From positions 2,480,001 through 2,544,000 of the forward strand of contig JAHRBC010000004.1 of assembly GCA_022702545.1 (NCBI GenBank): DNA of 64,000 bases, written 5' to 3'. The position numbers and the translations under genes are program-made. The notes beneath the pieces are model-generated. The model was not told the DNA's origin, ran no database searches, and was given only the letters and a program-made list of their open reading frames with translations. Origin of the DNA: Phycomyces nitens (Eukaryota > Mucoromycota > Mucoromycetes > Mucorales > Phycomycetaceae). This document shows, piece by piece, positions 48,306 through 58,851 of the stretch; position 1 is the first letter of the stretch, and the number at the start of each line of letters is the position of its first letter.

Positions 48306-51300
48306 ATTGCCGGCGAGAGCGCTCAGGCAAATAAAAAAGGGGGCACGTGGCCAGAAAGAGATTGGAAAAGACAGAGAGAAACGAAAACGAAAGAAAAAGC
48401 GATCTAGACAAAAAAAGGAAAGGGAGCTATAAAACTTTTATAGTGATAGTGCTAAGAAAAACTCAATAGTACTGCACGCCTTGTTAGCTACTACTTCAGA
48501 CCGAAATGGTGTTTCATCGAAAATGAAACCCCAATGGGCACGCCAGATCTCTTGTGCCGTGATTGCCACCACAAGCAAGCGTAGGTGTTGATGTTGATCT
48601 TGTGCAGGGAGAATACACTGACTTAAATAGGCCAGCGCACCACCAACGGTCCATGTGGGCAGGTGTCGAGAGAGGATGTTTGTCCCCACCCCACATTTTT
48701 GGGAGCACCCGAAGAAGAAATGAAATTGATCTTCAATAGGGGCAGCGCAAAGTAGACAGGATAGAGAGGGAACTGTATTCGGCATTATATAGTGGAGGCG
48801 GGCTCGTGTCGGTATGGTTCCCCATAGAGCTTTCCACCAAACCGTGCGGCACTGGTGAGGAATATCAAAACGCCAGAAGCGCTTCCAAGCAGCACTGGGG
48901 AGGAAAGGTGTAGGTGGTGTTGGTCGAATATGTCGCCGTAAAGAGGATGTAGTTGCCGAGCGAAGAGGGACATTGTCGATTCGAACTTCAGACAGTAGAG
49001 AGGACAAGTCAGTGGGAGGCGGTAGGCTAACAGGGACGTGTGTACCCTCCACATACAAGTGGAACCAGGGGACAAAAGATATTTGACCGTAGTCAAGTAG
49101 GCAAAAAAGGCGGCGAATGCGGGTTCTGGCACGAGGAATATGAATATGAGCACGCCTTTGCAGGTACCCATTGGCTGTGAGCACAAAGGCATCGGATACA
49201 AAAATATGCTTGAAATCAATCCTAGGTGTATCAAAAGGAGGAGTGGCAGTCCAGATAGCCGCCAAAGGAAAGTGGAGCAAAAACTGAGAATCAATCCGTA
49301 CTTCAGGTGGAAGAGGGGAAGAGAACAATCTTGAGGTGGCCTGATGCAGAGGTTTCAAAGGCTTTGGGCAGTTAGCAGTGCTACAGGGATAAAGCAAAGC
49401 AGAGGTGACTGAAGGTGTGCGAAAGTAGAGTGGAATGAGAAAGTTCAAAATGGGAATGACGAAAGAGACAGATCGGGAGGAAGAAGTCGTAACGGACTGA
49501 CTTTGGAGGAGGGGAAGAATCCATCGCAACTGCAAGGCTTGCTGTTGTCTGTCAGGATCGATTAGACTCAGGCCACCAGCGGATCGGGGGAGACAGAGCT
49601 TCTCCCAGCTGAGACACCCAAACCCCAGGTGAAGGTAAGAGCGGATTAGAGAGCGGATGGTAGTGAAGAATGATGGTGGGGCAGGGGTGACATAAAGGAT
49701 ATGCCAAACAGAGCTAAGCAACAGAGAGTTTGCAATTAAGCCTTTGCCACGCACGGATAGTCCTCGCTGGGAAAGAATGTCGCAATGTCGAGTGAGTTTG
49801 TGAATGATGGTAGCACAGAAGGAATCGAGTTGAGCTGGATGTGATGTCAATGGAAATCCAAGGTATTTAACCGCATCAGCCTCAAGGCGATCGTGTCGAC
49901 AGATTATATCCGCAGCATCTAGAGTAGGGCCCCAATCTGGGACGAAGTTTCCTGACAGAGCGACGGCAACAGTCTTTCCGAGATTCACTCTAGCATTGGA
50001 GGCACGGCCAAAGGTGGACAGGAGCAGTCGCAGGTGATCCAGCTCTGCAGGTGCCGAAAGGAAAACTAACAAATCGTCAGCGTACACAAGCAATTTAAGC
50101 GGAGGAGGTTCTTGAGTAGGTGCAAGAGGGGACAGAATAGATGGTACGCGAAAGCGAAATCCAGGCAAGTATGGTGAGGCTAGAATTGAGCGTAGAAGGG
50201 GCTCGAAAGCGATGTTAAAAAATAAAGGCGAGAGAGGATCACCCTGTAAAAGGCCTCGCCCCTGTGGGAATGGTGTGGATATATATCCATTGACGTTCAC
50301 ATGTATCTGCGTGGCAAAGAAAAGGGCACAAACTGCATCGACGAACATAGTGGGCAGACCAAGTCGGGACATGACCAATCGGAGGTATGTTGGATGTACC
50401 CTGTCATAAGCTTTTTCTTGATCAAGAAGAAGAGCCACGCCGGGGTCTTGGGTGATTTGGGCATGATACATCGTCAAGCGGGTGAGAAGACCATTATCAG
50501 CTATAAACCGATTAGCCATGAATCCGGTCTGGAATGGCGTGATCAGGGGGGCAAGACAGTAGCGAAGACGAGCTGTAAGTATTTTGGTAAACACTTTGGC
50601 ATCACAGTTGATTAGTGATATTGGCCGCCAGTTCTTGAGGAAGCAAGGGTCACCAGCTTTGGGTAACAAAACTAGTACTGTTTCTAGCCAGGAGGGAGGG
50701 AAGACCCCATATAGAGCATCGTTGTAGACTTCAACGGCTAGGGTTTGAACATAAGTATGTTGGAAGAGGCGTTTCCACAGTGGATAAGAGAGTCCATCCA
50801 GGCCGGGACTGGAGTTGTTGGGTGTCTCTGCAAGTGTGAAGTTGATGTCATGAATAGTTATTGGATCGACGAGTTTGGAAGCACTGGAGGAAGACATGTA
50901 GTCTGAGGTAGGGAAGTTGGAAATCAAGGAGTGAGCGGCCGAAAGGTCTATTGGATCTTCAGTATACAGTTTGTGGTAGAAAGACCTGGTATGACCAAGG
51001 ATGTCAGAGGGGTCAGTGATTGTTGCGTTGGTGATAGGGTCAATGAGAGACGTGATGGACTTGGAGGCCGATCGACGTTTAATCGTTTGGAAAAAGTATT
51101 TGTTAGATTGTTCACCCGACTCAAACCATTTCATACCAGCTCACTGAGCAAGGTTGGTTGATCGGGATATCTGAATTTCTGCGATGCGCGCTTCTACATT
51201 AGCAAGTGCAGTAGCAGAGGATTCAAGTATAAGACGGGCATGTGTTTGGTTGAGTGAGGCTTCTACAGACCGAACTCTCTCATGGAATTTAGTACCATAG

Positions 51301-51430
51301 ACAGATGCAAGCTGTTTCACTGTGCGTTTGAGGGCGTCCCATCGCAGACCCGGAGAAGATGATACTTCATCAGAGGTGTGCGCCAGATCAAGCACTCGCT
51401 CCAATTGTATATCAAATTTGTCATGGTCTA
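48306..51430 (-). mobile_element. LINE-type non-LTR retrotransposon, 5'-truncated
   Basis: A minus-strand element with its 3' end toward 48306, directly abutting the mariner transposase start; the exact junction is uncertain. It carries an ORF2-type reverse transcriptase without the APE endonuclease domain, so it is 5'-truncated near 51430, the usual result of incomplete target-primed reverse transcription. The 3' UTR is about 130 bp, ends AATAAATG, and has no clear poly-A tail. Its orientation and position suggest insertion into or next to the mariner element. Confidence 0.8.
48438..51404 (-). pseudogene. LINE ORF2 reverse transcriptase with one in-frame stop
   Basis: A reverse transcriptase of the L1/Tad-like non-LTR class. 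The frame is open from 51404 to a single TGA at 51141-51143, then in the same frame from 51134 (MKWFESGEQSNKYFF) to 48438, 898 residues. Counted from that Met, RT motifs are: NWRPISLIN (169-177), LDQEKAYDRV (237-246), GLLQGDPLSP (294-303) and the catalytic YADD (351-354). The thumb and a C-terminal zinc-ribbon-like CLLCAAPIEDQFHFFFGC follow. The TGA replaces what is usually Arg or a similar residue in the 'LA..AG.KW...GE.S..YF' junction, so one CGA-to-TGA transition is a sufficient explanation. Apart from this stop the frame is intact, which implies a young copy. Confidence 0.88.
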
Positions 51431-51611
51431 GGAATATCGTACAAGGTTAAAAATAAAGTAATTCTAGTTTTTAAACGTCGACATGAACAGCTTCAAGCAA
51501 CTTTTCTTTGTAATCCTTATATTCTTCAAATAAAAAAGCTAGGCTCATGAAACGCAACTATAATAAAGCTTAGGAGTAGACCTTTACCTGATAAAAAAAA
51601 TGAAGATTTAT

Positions 51612-52722
51612 TTAGTATGATACAGTATATTTGTATCTTTTGATATCCAGTAGCCTGTTATGCATACTCATGCAGTACTTCATGCACACACTTCTACCAA
51701 TCGTCTCCCACTCCTCTTTCAGAGCCTCCTCCAACTCTGACAGTGTTTTCGGCTGAGGTTCCCTTGAGCGCACAAGGTTGTCGAGATGGCTCCAGATATT
51801 CGCAATGGGGCTCAAATATAGACTCTTTGAGGGCCACTCAAGAACATTGATCCCAAGATCTTCTTTGCATTTTTTTTGGACATGGCTGCCTTGTGGGGAA
51901 TAGCGTTGTCTTTTTGGAAACAATACCCAGCCTTGTCCTTACATGGCAGCATGTCAAAGTATAGCTTGAAATTGTCTTGTATGTCCTCTGTATATACTTC
52001 TTTTTTGCATTCATATTGCCCTCAAGTATAACAAGAGGTCCAACACCTCCAGCCCAAATGCAGCCACTCACCATAACCGATCCTCCATCTCCTTGGATTT
52101 TTGGTTAGAGGCAGTCAGGACGATACTTCTCATCTGGTTTTCTCCACACGTGCGTCTTTCCATTTCTCTTAAAGAGGGAAAACCGAGACTCATCACTCCA
52201 AATTACGATTTTCCATTCCTCATTCCACTCCATTCTTGCTTGAGCCCACTTTCGACGTGCAGCTATGTCTGCTTGAGTCAAGTAAGGCTTGGCCAACACA
52301 GTGCAGCAATTGTAGTCAAGACTACGCAAGGTCTTGCTAATGGTGACTTTTGAGATGGGCATGTCAATAACCTCCTCCATCTCACGAGTAATCTCCCCTA
52401 ATGTCTGACGGCGATCACTTCTCACGATCCTTTCCAAATGCCGTTTGTCTCTAGCATTGAGAAGCTTGTGTCTTCCTGAGCGAGGCTGATCTTCAACAGA
52501 CTTCGTCTTATAGTATCTTTTTATTATTTTATGAAGAGTTGATTCCTTGATATTCTCGCGTTGAGAAATTTCTGCAACAGACAATCCTGCGTTGTGCATT
52601 CCAATCATAATCAACTTTTCATCAGATGAATGGCGGATATATTGTCTGCAAGGGCTCTCCTCTTTATTTGTTGAGTTTGAAGGGGTAATGTTTATAAGAA
52701 TAAAGAGAATAAGAAAAAACAA
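51612..52722 (-). mobile_element. Second Tc1-like DNA transposon, transposase broken
   Basis: The minus-strand transposase is split over frames. 52105-52722 carries a bipartite HTH DNA-binding region (SVAEISQRENIKESTLHKII, then TLGEITREMEEVIDMPISK) and the first catalytic Asp (VIWSDESRFSLF). 51838-52074 carries VMVSGCIWAGGVGPLVILEG. 51612-51923 carries the third acidic region (PSKSLYLSPIANIWSHLDNL). The second Asp region is degraded. Tc1 elements normally read DWPSQSPDLNPIENLW here, so Leu-Ser and Ala replacements mark decay. It is a different lineage from the element at 47102. Terminal inverted repeats were not identified. Confidence 0.8.
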
Positions 52723-52730
52723 AATATAGA

Positions 52731-53010
52731 AGATGCATTAAGGGTAAAATCGGACATTCAAATCATGAATGAATTCGTTTTCCACCCTGTAGGTTTATTC
52801 CCTATGGATGAATTATCCCAAGCCCTGGATGGACGAGGATGGGTCGAATTTGTCGATCCCTCAGGGGTAGACATTGTGACCAAACTTTATTTGTATGGGT
52901 GTGTTTCTTGTGGTAAAACGATTATTCTGTAAAATTATTGATTTTATTTTTTAGCGGGAAGAGGAGTGGCGGATGCGCTGTCTAGAAACCAATTACTATC
53001 ACTATTTCTA
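52731..53010 (+). pseudogene. Retroelement-like fragment
   Basis: An open segment starts at 52765 (MNEFVFHPVGLFPMDELSQA) and ends at a possible donor near 52898. After a TTTTTTAG acceptor-like site at about 52954 the sequence GRGVADALSRN appears. VADALSR is the end of the RNase H domain in Ty3/gypsy-type polyproteins. The segment is too short to classify further. Confidence 0.3.
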
Positions 53011-53040
53011 TGTTTATCCTTAGTATAACATTATAGGCTG

Positions 53041-53623
53041 ACACGTGTGTTGTGGGCAGGTTCGGTTTCGACCATGGAGCCGGACCAAGGGCCCGGAACA
53101 GGCCCAGGGGGGGTCGGAGGCCGGACCAGTCCGGAGGGGCCCGAGCCGAGTGGGGGTGCCCGATCCCCGAGTTCCTTTATCTTATTCTATCACACTTTCC
53201 TCTTTTATTTCCCTTTTGAACCCTTTCTCACTTGCAGGACTGCACCATTCCTGTACTTCTTTAGTTTCCCCTACTTGCCTTACCCTTTTCTTTACTGTTG
53301 CAGTATATTATATTTTTTTTGGCCTTGATGGCATCATTTTACTATTCCATTCTTCGGTTATTCTCTTAGTTTTCTCTGTCTATAAAAGACATTCTCTTCC
53401 AACGAATAAACATCAGTCAGTCTTACGATCAGTTTTACGGTTATTTTATCCTTTTGAGTTTAAGCTCGATCTCTGAAGAGCAGTTATATTTTGCCCGGTC
53501 ATTTTGGGGATATTTCTGTTGAGTTTCGTTAGTCTTTTACTGGTTCTTTCATTGTTTCTTTTATATATTTTATTTGTCGCCCGTTCGGTTACCATACACA
53601 ACCATACAAACACATCACGCGTC
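53041..53623 (+). repeat. GC-rich CCGGACC-containing segment and possible LTR remnant
   Basis: 53080-53165 is strikingly GC-rich with repeated CCGGACC/GGGCCCG words. It is followed by a pyrimidine-rich stretch, a TATAAAAGACATTC sequence (about 53381) and AATAAACATCAG (about 53406), which together look like the promoter and polyadenylation region of an LTR. No matching second copy occurs in the window, so a solo LTR is only a suggestion. Confidence 0.3.
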
Positions 53624-53801
53624 AAGGCGCTCTTCACTACTCTGGACCTATTTTTAAAAAAGGCAGGTGTCAACCTCTTCATAAATTTAGTAATAAAATT
53701 GATTATTATAGCAGCTATAAGACCAAATTTATTACTAAATTTATGAAGAGGTTGACACCTGCCTTTTTAAAAAATAGGTCCAGAGTAGTGAAGAGCGCCT
53801 T
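53624..53801. repeat. Near-perfect inverted repeat (74-bp arms, 30-bp loop)
   Basis: The left arm 53624-53697 (starting AAGGCGCTCTTCACTACTC) and right arm 53728-53801 are reverse complements over 74 bp, with one difference in the central T/A run (T5A6 versus T6A5). The 30-bp spacer is AT-rich. Transcription would give a stable hairpin RNA; as DNA it could extrude a cruciform. It may be a miniature foldback element or an inverted duplication of the adjoining retroelement-like sequence. Confidence 0.9.
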
Positions 53802-53849
53802 ATCTCTTATATAATAAACGAAAGAGGTTACTCCCCTATTATACGACTA

Positions 53850-54146
53850 TCACACCAGGGTAGGACCTCTGGTGATTTTGGGCGCGTTGTTTTTGTTGGA
53901 CCGCAATAAATATCGACTGCACTTTGAAAATCGCAATAAACGAGCATATGAGCTATTATTAACATCATCTTCAAACTTAAGCTTTAAAAGCTCAAGCTCG
54001 TCGTCGTCCAGAATACCTTTGCCATCCAAAGCTTTACAGGCAGCAGGTGCTTCTTCAAGATCTGCCATAAGTTGCTTATTCTCAAGTTTGTCTGCAGCAA
54101 TTTGGTCTTCAAGCGCTTCCTCAAGTTTTTGTTTGTAGGTAGACAT
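53850..54146 (-). CDS. Small coiled-coil protein, divergent partner of nuclease-like gene
   Basis: Family not recognised. The start at 54146 (MSTYKQKLEEALEDQIAADK) gives 98 residues. Residues 1-65 are Glu/Leu/Lys-rich with heptad-like spacing (LEEALEDQIAADKLENKQLM; DELELLKLKFEDDV), so a coiled coil is likely. The C-terminus (YARLLRFSKCSRYLLRSNKN) is basic. It is transcribed away from the PD-(D/E)xK-like gene across about 160 bp holding a palindrome. It could be a short accessory protein of the same mobile unit; this is inference from position. Confidence 0.45.
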   Translation of the reverse strand: MSTYKQKLEEALEDQIAADKLENKQLMADLEEAPAACKALDGKGILDDDELELLKLKFEDDVNNSSYARLLRFSKCSRYLLRSNKNNAPKITRGPTLV

Positions 54147-54190
54147 GATGTTAAAGTTGATGTATGACGAAAGAAAAAAAAGCAACTTGG

Positions 54191-54227
54191 CTGAGCAACA
54201 AAGTTGTTGCTTACTTTTTTTGCTCAG
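54191..54227. promoter_or_regulatory. Nested palindromes between divergent genes
   Basis: AGCAACAA-AG-TTGTTGCT (54194-54211) is an inverted repeat with a 2-bp spacer. A wider inverted pair CTGAGCA (54191) / TGCTCAG (to about 54227) encloses it. Placed midway between two divergent start codons, it is a candidate operator or transposase-type binding site. Confidence 0.4.
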
Positions 54228-54308
54228 GTTTACAGTTACACAAAAAAACTATTTCTAATGGGTTTTTGAGTGTCCCTGCTGTCTCTTTGCCTCTTTCCAC
54301 AAATTGAC

Positions 54309-55439
54309 ATGACAACGAGTAAGGCAAATAGAATACGAAAACCAAAGTTAAAACTTATTAACAGTGCCTTCTTTTTTTTAGTACCAGAAGAACTCTTACA
54401 ATACAAATTGCCGCGCAACTATAAACCGGGTACGGACCGAATCAGCAAACTCGTGGCTAAGAATCAGTTTGCCATCGACTTGATCACCACCTCGCTTTTG
54501 GACGTTCCTCCAGGCACCTACAAGACCGGTGACAGTATGTTCATCGATGGTACAGAGTGCGACGTCCTCTATTTGCCTCGTTCAGCAGATCTTGTCGCTT
54601 TACCCCCTGTAATAGTTGAAATACAGCACACAGTGACACGGGAGTTTATGTGCAGAGCCGTTCAATACTGCCTGAACGTCTACAAGCGTTTCCACACCTT
54701 CCCAATCCTACTCATAGTCTGTATCTCAAAAGTAGAATCGAAAGTCCTCAGGGACCTCTTCAAACCTACCCAAGACAAGACTTATCTCCTGGAAACACCT
54801 TGCTGCCATTTTGCAAATAGTTGTTTTATGCTGACAAAAGAGAGTATCGATCCTTTTGTCGACAATAATGATAGCAGCTCATTGAACCCTTTGGTCGCCT
54901 TTGGGCATTTTTTGATGTCTGGTCAGCAAAGCATCATCAGCATTGACCGATGGGACGACCCAACCATCAAAAAGCTGTACTTGGTCGCTATGGAAATGGT
55001 AAAAAATGACATGGAGACAGAGGATGACAAAGTGGAAGCCTTGCGAACAATTTGCCAAGCAACGCAAAGCCAATTTGAGAAAATCTTGTTGACCGTTCGT
55101 GAAAACCCCAACCAAGCAGAAAGATACGCAGAAGCAGGGCGACATTACAGTTCGAGCCTCAAAAGGAAGTACGACAACATGAAACAAGAAGCAAACACCA
55201 CACCACCAGAAGCAACAACACCAATGGAGCTTTCAAAAGACTTTGATGGTGCTTCTTGTTCCAATGATTCAAAGAACAAAGAGCTGATTGCCTTTGTCAA
55301 TACTTGGAAACAGGATAACAAAGGTCGAATGAATTGGTCTGCCTGTTGGGAAGAAGGAAGGAAGAAGGGCCTGTTCACAGAGTACTCGAATAGCCATAGT
55401 TTAAAAAATACATACCACAAAATAAAAGATAATTCCTAA
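54309..55439 (+). CDS. PD-(D/E)xK nuclease-like protein with C-terminal SANT/Myb-like region
   Basis: Single exon; the start at 54309 (MTTSKANRIRKPKLKLINSA) is chosen over 54270 because the basic N-terminus follows directly; 376 residues. Residues ~90-135 show a PD-(D/E)xK-type arrangement: an Asp in ECDVLYLPRS, then after a beta-hairpin VIVEIQHTVTREFMCRAVQY. The E-x-Q in place of E-x-K, followed by an R-containing helix, resembles the Rpn/PDDEXK_2 transposase-associated nuclease family. Residues ~320-376 (AFVNTWKQDNKGRMNWSACW, then LKNTYHKIKD) resemble a SANT/Myb-like helix set with conserved Trp residues. Such a combination suggests a DNA-binding nuclease of a mobile or host-repetitive gene family. 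The frame is intact, unlike the neighbouring elements. Family assignment is by motif only. Confidence 0.55.
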   Translation: MTTSKANRIRKPKLKLINSAFFFLVPEELLQYKLPRNYKPGTDRISKLVAKNQFAIDLITTSLLDVPPGTYKTGDSMFIDGTECDVLYLPRSADLVALPPVIVEIQHTVTREFMCRAVQYCLNVYKRFHTFPILLIVCISKVESKVLRDLFKPTQDKTYLLETPCCHFANSCFMLTKESIDPFVDNNDSSSLNPLVAFGHFLMSGQQSIISIDRWDDPTIKKLYLVAMEMVKNDMETEDDKVEALRTICQATQSQFEKILLTVRENPNQAERYAEAGRHYSSSLKRKYDNMKQEANTTPPEATTPMELSKDFDGASCSNDSKNKELIAFVNTWKQDNKGRMNWSACWEEGRKKGLFTEYSNSHSLKNTYHKIKDNS

Positions 55440-55442
55440 TCT

Positions 55443-55915
55443 TTATCAGCACCGTTAATAGAGGGTTTGGTACATTATCAAAATATCCTCCTACCTAAAA
55501 GAGGAAGCCATGGTCTTTGGATTGTTTCAAATTATTTTCAAAAAAAATGCATTTTTTGTGAAAAATAGCGATTGTATAGTTAAAATTACATCTTCTTGCT
55601 GACTGTTTTGTCAGTTCTGGTGGCTTTTTTTGGTGAAATAACAGTATAGGGTATACTTAGGAGATGTATTAACAAGGAATATATAATTATTATTTACAAA
55701 AGCCTTTATATACTCTTATAATGTTATAAACTTGTATCAATTGATATTTTGTTTATAGAACCAAAAAATCGATATTTTGGTAGTCCTAAAAAGGCAAGTT
55801 TCACTTTGTTGTTGCACAAATATCCTATTAAGGTAGTGCTTTTTTGCCTATAGAGACATTTGGGGATTAAACCCAGATAGCGTCTGTGGTAAATTAAGGG
55901 TTTTGGGAACTTTAG
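55443..55915. other. Intergenic, between nuclease-like gene and foldback element
   Basis: AT-rich with no exon. It does not contain the foldback end sequence, so the nuclease-like gene lies outside that element. Confidence 0.5.
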
Positions 55916-55918
55916 ATA

Positions 55919-56040
55919 CTGGATTTTGCGTCAGGCCAAGGGATATTTTTGCATAACATTTGTCGATGAGTAAATGATGTGAGAGATCTCCAATTCATAG
56001 GTTAAAAAGCGTAAAAGCGTAAAGTAAAATACAAATTGCA
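55919..56040 (+). repeat. Left terminal inverted repeat, unique part
   Basis: About 122 bp from CTGGATTTTGCGTCAGGCC through AAAGCGTAAAAGCGTAAAG to ACAAATTGC. Matched in reverse complement by the right end without a difference that I can find, which argues for recent origin or ongoing gene conversion between the ends. Confidence 0.9.
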
Positions 56041-56996
56041 ACATCGCCAACATCGCCAATCACATCGTCAACCACATCGTCAACCACATCGTCAACATCG
56101 TCAACATCGTCAACATCGTCAACATCGTCAACATCGTCAACCACATCGTCAACATCGTCAACATCGTCAACATCGTCAACCACATCGTCAACATCGTCAA
56201 CCACATCGTCAACATCGTCAACATCGTCAACCACATCGTCAACATCGTCAACATCGTCAACATCGTCAATCACATCGCCAACATCGTCAACCACATCGCC
56301 AACATCGTCAACCACATCGTCAACATCGTCAACCACATCGTCAACATCGTCAACCACATCGTCAACATCGTCAACATCGTCAACATCGTCAACCACATCG
56401 TCAACATCGTCAACATCGTCAACCACATCGTCAACATCGTCAACATCGTCAACCACATCGTCAACATCGTCAACATCGTCAACCACATCGTCAACATCGT
56501 CAGCATCGTCAGCCACATCGTCAACATCGTCAGCCACATCGTCAGCATCGTCAACATCGTCAGCCACATCGTCAAGCATCGTCAACATCGTCAGCCACAT
56601 CGTCAACATCGTCAGCCACATCGTCAACATCGTCAACATCGTCAGCCACATCGTCAGCATCGTCAACATCGTCAGCCACATCGTCAACATCGTCAACATC
56701 GTCAGCATCGTCAGCCACATCGTCAGCATCGTCAGCATCGTCAGCATCGTCAGCCACATCGTCAACATCGTCAACATCGTCAGCCACATCGTCAGCATCG
56801 TCAGCCACATCGTCAACATCGTCAGCATCGTCAGCATCGTCAGCATCGTCAGCCACATCGTCAACATCGTCAGCATCGTCAGCCACATCGTCAACATCGT
56901 CAACATCGTCAGCCACATCGTCAGCATCGTCAGCCACATCGTCAGCATCGTCAGCATCGTCAGCCACATCGTCAACATCGTCAACATCGTCAACCA
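56041..56996 (+). repeat. Left minisatellite arm, 9/12-bp units
   Basis: A tandem array of CATCGTCAA (9 bp) and CCACATCGTCAA (12 bp) units with a few CATCGCCAA copies at the outer edge. From about 56490 inward many units carry a CAGC variant (CATCGTCAGC), which the right arm lacks. The repeated open frames (His-Arg-Gln or Ser-Ser-Thr type) result from unit lengths divisible by three and are not genes. Confidence 0.93.
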
Positions 56997-58851
56997 GATT
57001 GGCGATGTTGACGATGTGATTGGCGATGTTGACGATGTTGACGATGTGGTTGACGATGTTGACGATGTTGACGATGTTGACGATGTTGACGATGTGGTTG
57101 ACGATGTTGACGATGTTGACGATGTGGTTGACGATGTTGACGATGTTGACGATGTTGACGATGGTTGACGATGTTGACGATGTGGTTGACGATGTTGACG
57201 ATGTTGACGATGTTGACGATGTGGTTGACGATGTTGACGATGTTGACGATGTTGACGATGTTGACGATGTTGACGATGTGGTTGACGATGTTGACGATGT
57301 GGTTGACGATGTTGACGATGTTGACGATGTGGTTGACGATGTTGACGATGTTGACGATGTGGTTGACGATGTTGACGATGTGGTTGACGATGTTGACGAT
57401 GTGGTTGACGATGTTGACGATGTTGACGATGTGGTTGACGATGTTGACGATGTTGACGATGTTGACGATGTGGTTGACGATGTTGACGATGTTGACGATG
57501 TTGACGATGTGGTTGACGATGTGGTTGACGATGTTGACGATGTTGACGATGTGGTTGACGATGTTGACGATGTTGACGATGTGGTTGACGATGTTGACGA
57601 TGTTGACGATGTGGTTGACGATGTTGACGATGTGGTTGACGATGTGGTTGACGATGTTGACGATGTTGACGATGTGGTTGACGATGTTGACGATGTTGAC
57701 GATGTGGTTGACGATGTTGACGATGTTGACGATGTTGACGATGTGGTTGACGATGTTGACGATGTTGACGATGTGGTTGACGATGTTGACGATGTGGTTG
57801 ACGATGTTGACGATGTGGTTGACGATGTTGACGATGTGGTTGACGATGTTGACGATGTTGACGATGTTGACGATGTGGTTGACGATGTTGACGATGTTGA
57901 CGATGTGGTTGACGATGTTGACGATGTTGACGATGTGGTTGACGATGTTGACGATGTTGACGATGTGGTTGACGATGTTGACGATGTTGACGATGTGGTT
58001 GACGATGTTGACGATGTGGTTGACGATGTTGACGATGTTGACGATGTGGTTGACGATGTTGACGATGTTGACGATGTGGTTGACGATGTTGACGATGTTG
58101 ACGATGTTGACGATGTTGACGATGTGGTTGACGATGTTGACGATGTTGACGATGTGGTTGACGATGTTGACGATGTTGACGATGTGGTTGACGATGTTGA
58201 CGATGTTGACGATGTGGTTGACGATGTTGACGATGTGGTTGACGATGTTGACGATGTTGACGATGTGGTTGACGATGTTGACGATGTTGACGATGTGGTT
58301 GACGATGTTGACGATGTTGACGATGTGGTTGACGATGTTGACGATGTTGACGATGTGGTTGACGATGTTGACGATGTGGTTGACGATGTTGACGATGTTG
58401 ACGATGTGGTTGACGATGTTGACGATGTTGACGATGTGGTTGACGATGTTGACGATGTTGACGATGTGGTTGACGATGTTGACGATGTTGACGATGTTGA
58501 CGATGTTGACGATGTGGTTGACGATGTTGACGATGTTGACGATGTGGTTGACGATGTTGACGATGTGGTTGACGATGTTGACGATGTGGTTGACGATGTT
58601 GACGATGTTGACGATGTGGTTGACGATGTTGACGATGTTGACGATGTGGTTGACGATGTTGACGATGTGGTTGACGATGTTGACGATGTTGACGATGTGG
58701 TTGACGATGTTGACGATGTTGACGATGTGGTTGACGATGTTGACGATGTTGACGATGTTGACGATGTGGTTGACGATGTTGACGATGTTGACGATGTGGT
58801 TGACGATGTTGACGATGTGGTTGACGATGTGGTTGGCGATGTTGGCGATGT
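56997..58851 (-). repeat. Right minisatellite arm, 9/12-bp units, inverted
   Basis: A tandem array of GATGTTGAC (9 bp) and GATGTGGTTGAC (12 bp) units, the reverse complement of the left-arm units, about twice as long as the left arm. It starts at a unique junction (CCAGATTGGCGATG, about 56995-57008) and ends with GGCGATG units before the unique right tip. Very long open frames cross it on both strands (Asp-Val-Asp or Leu-Thr-Met repeats) and should not be annotated as proteins. Confidence 0.93.

Noticed and set aside
47102..52722. CRISPR-like or satellite array interpretation of the repeat cluster
   Set aside because: Eukaryotic genome; repeats are transposon parts with recognisable transposase and RT motifs, without regular spacers.
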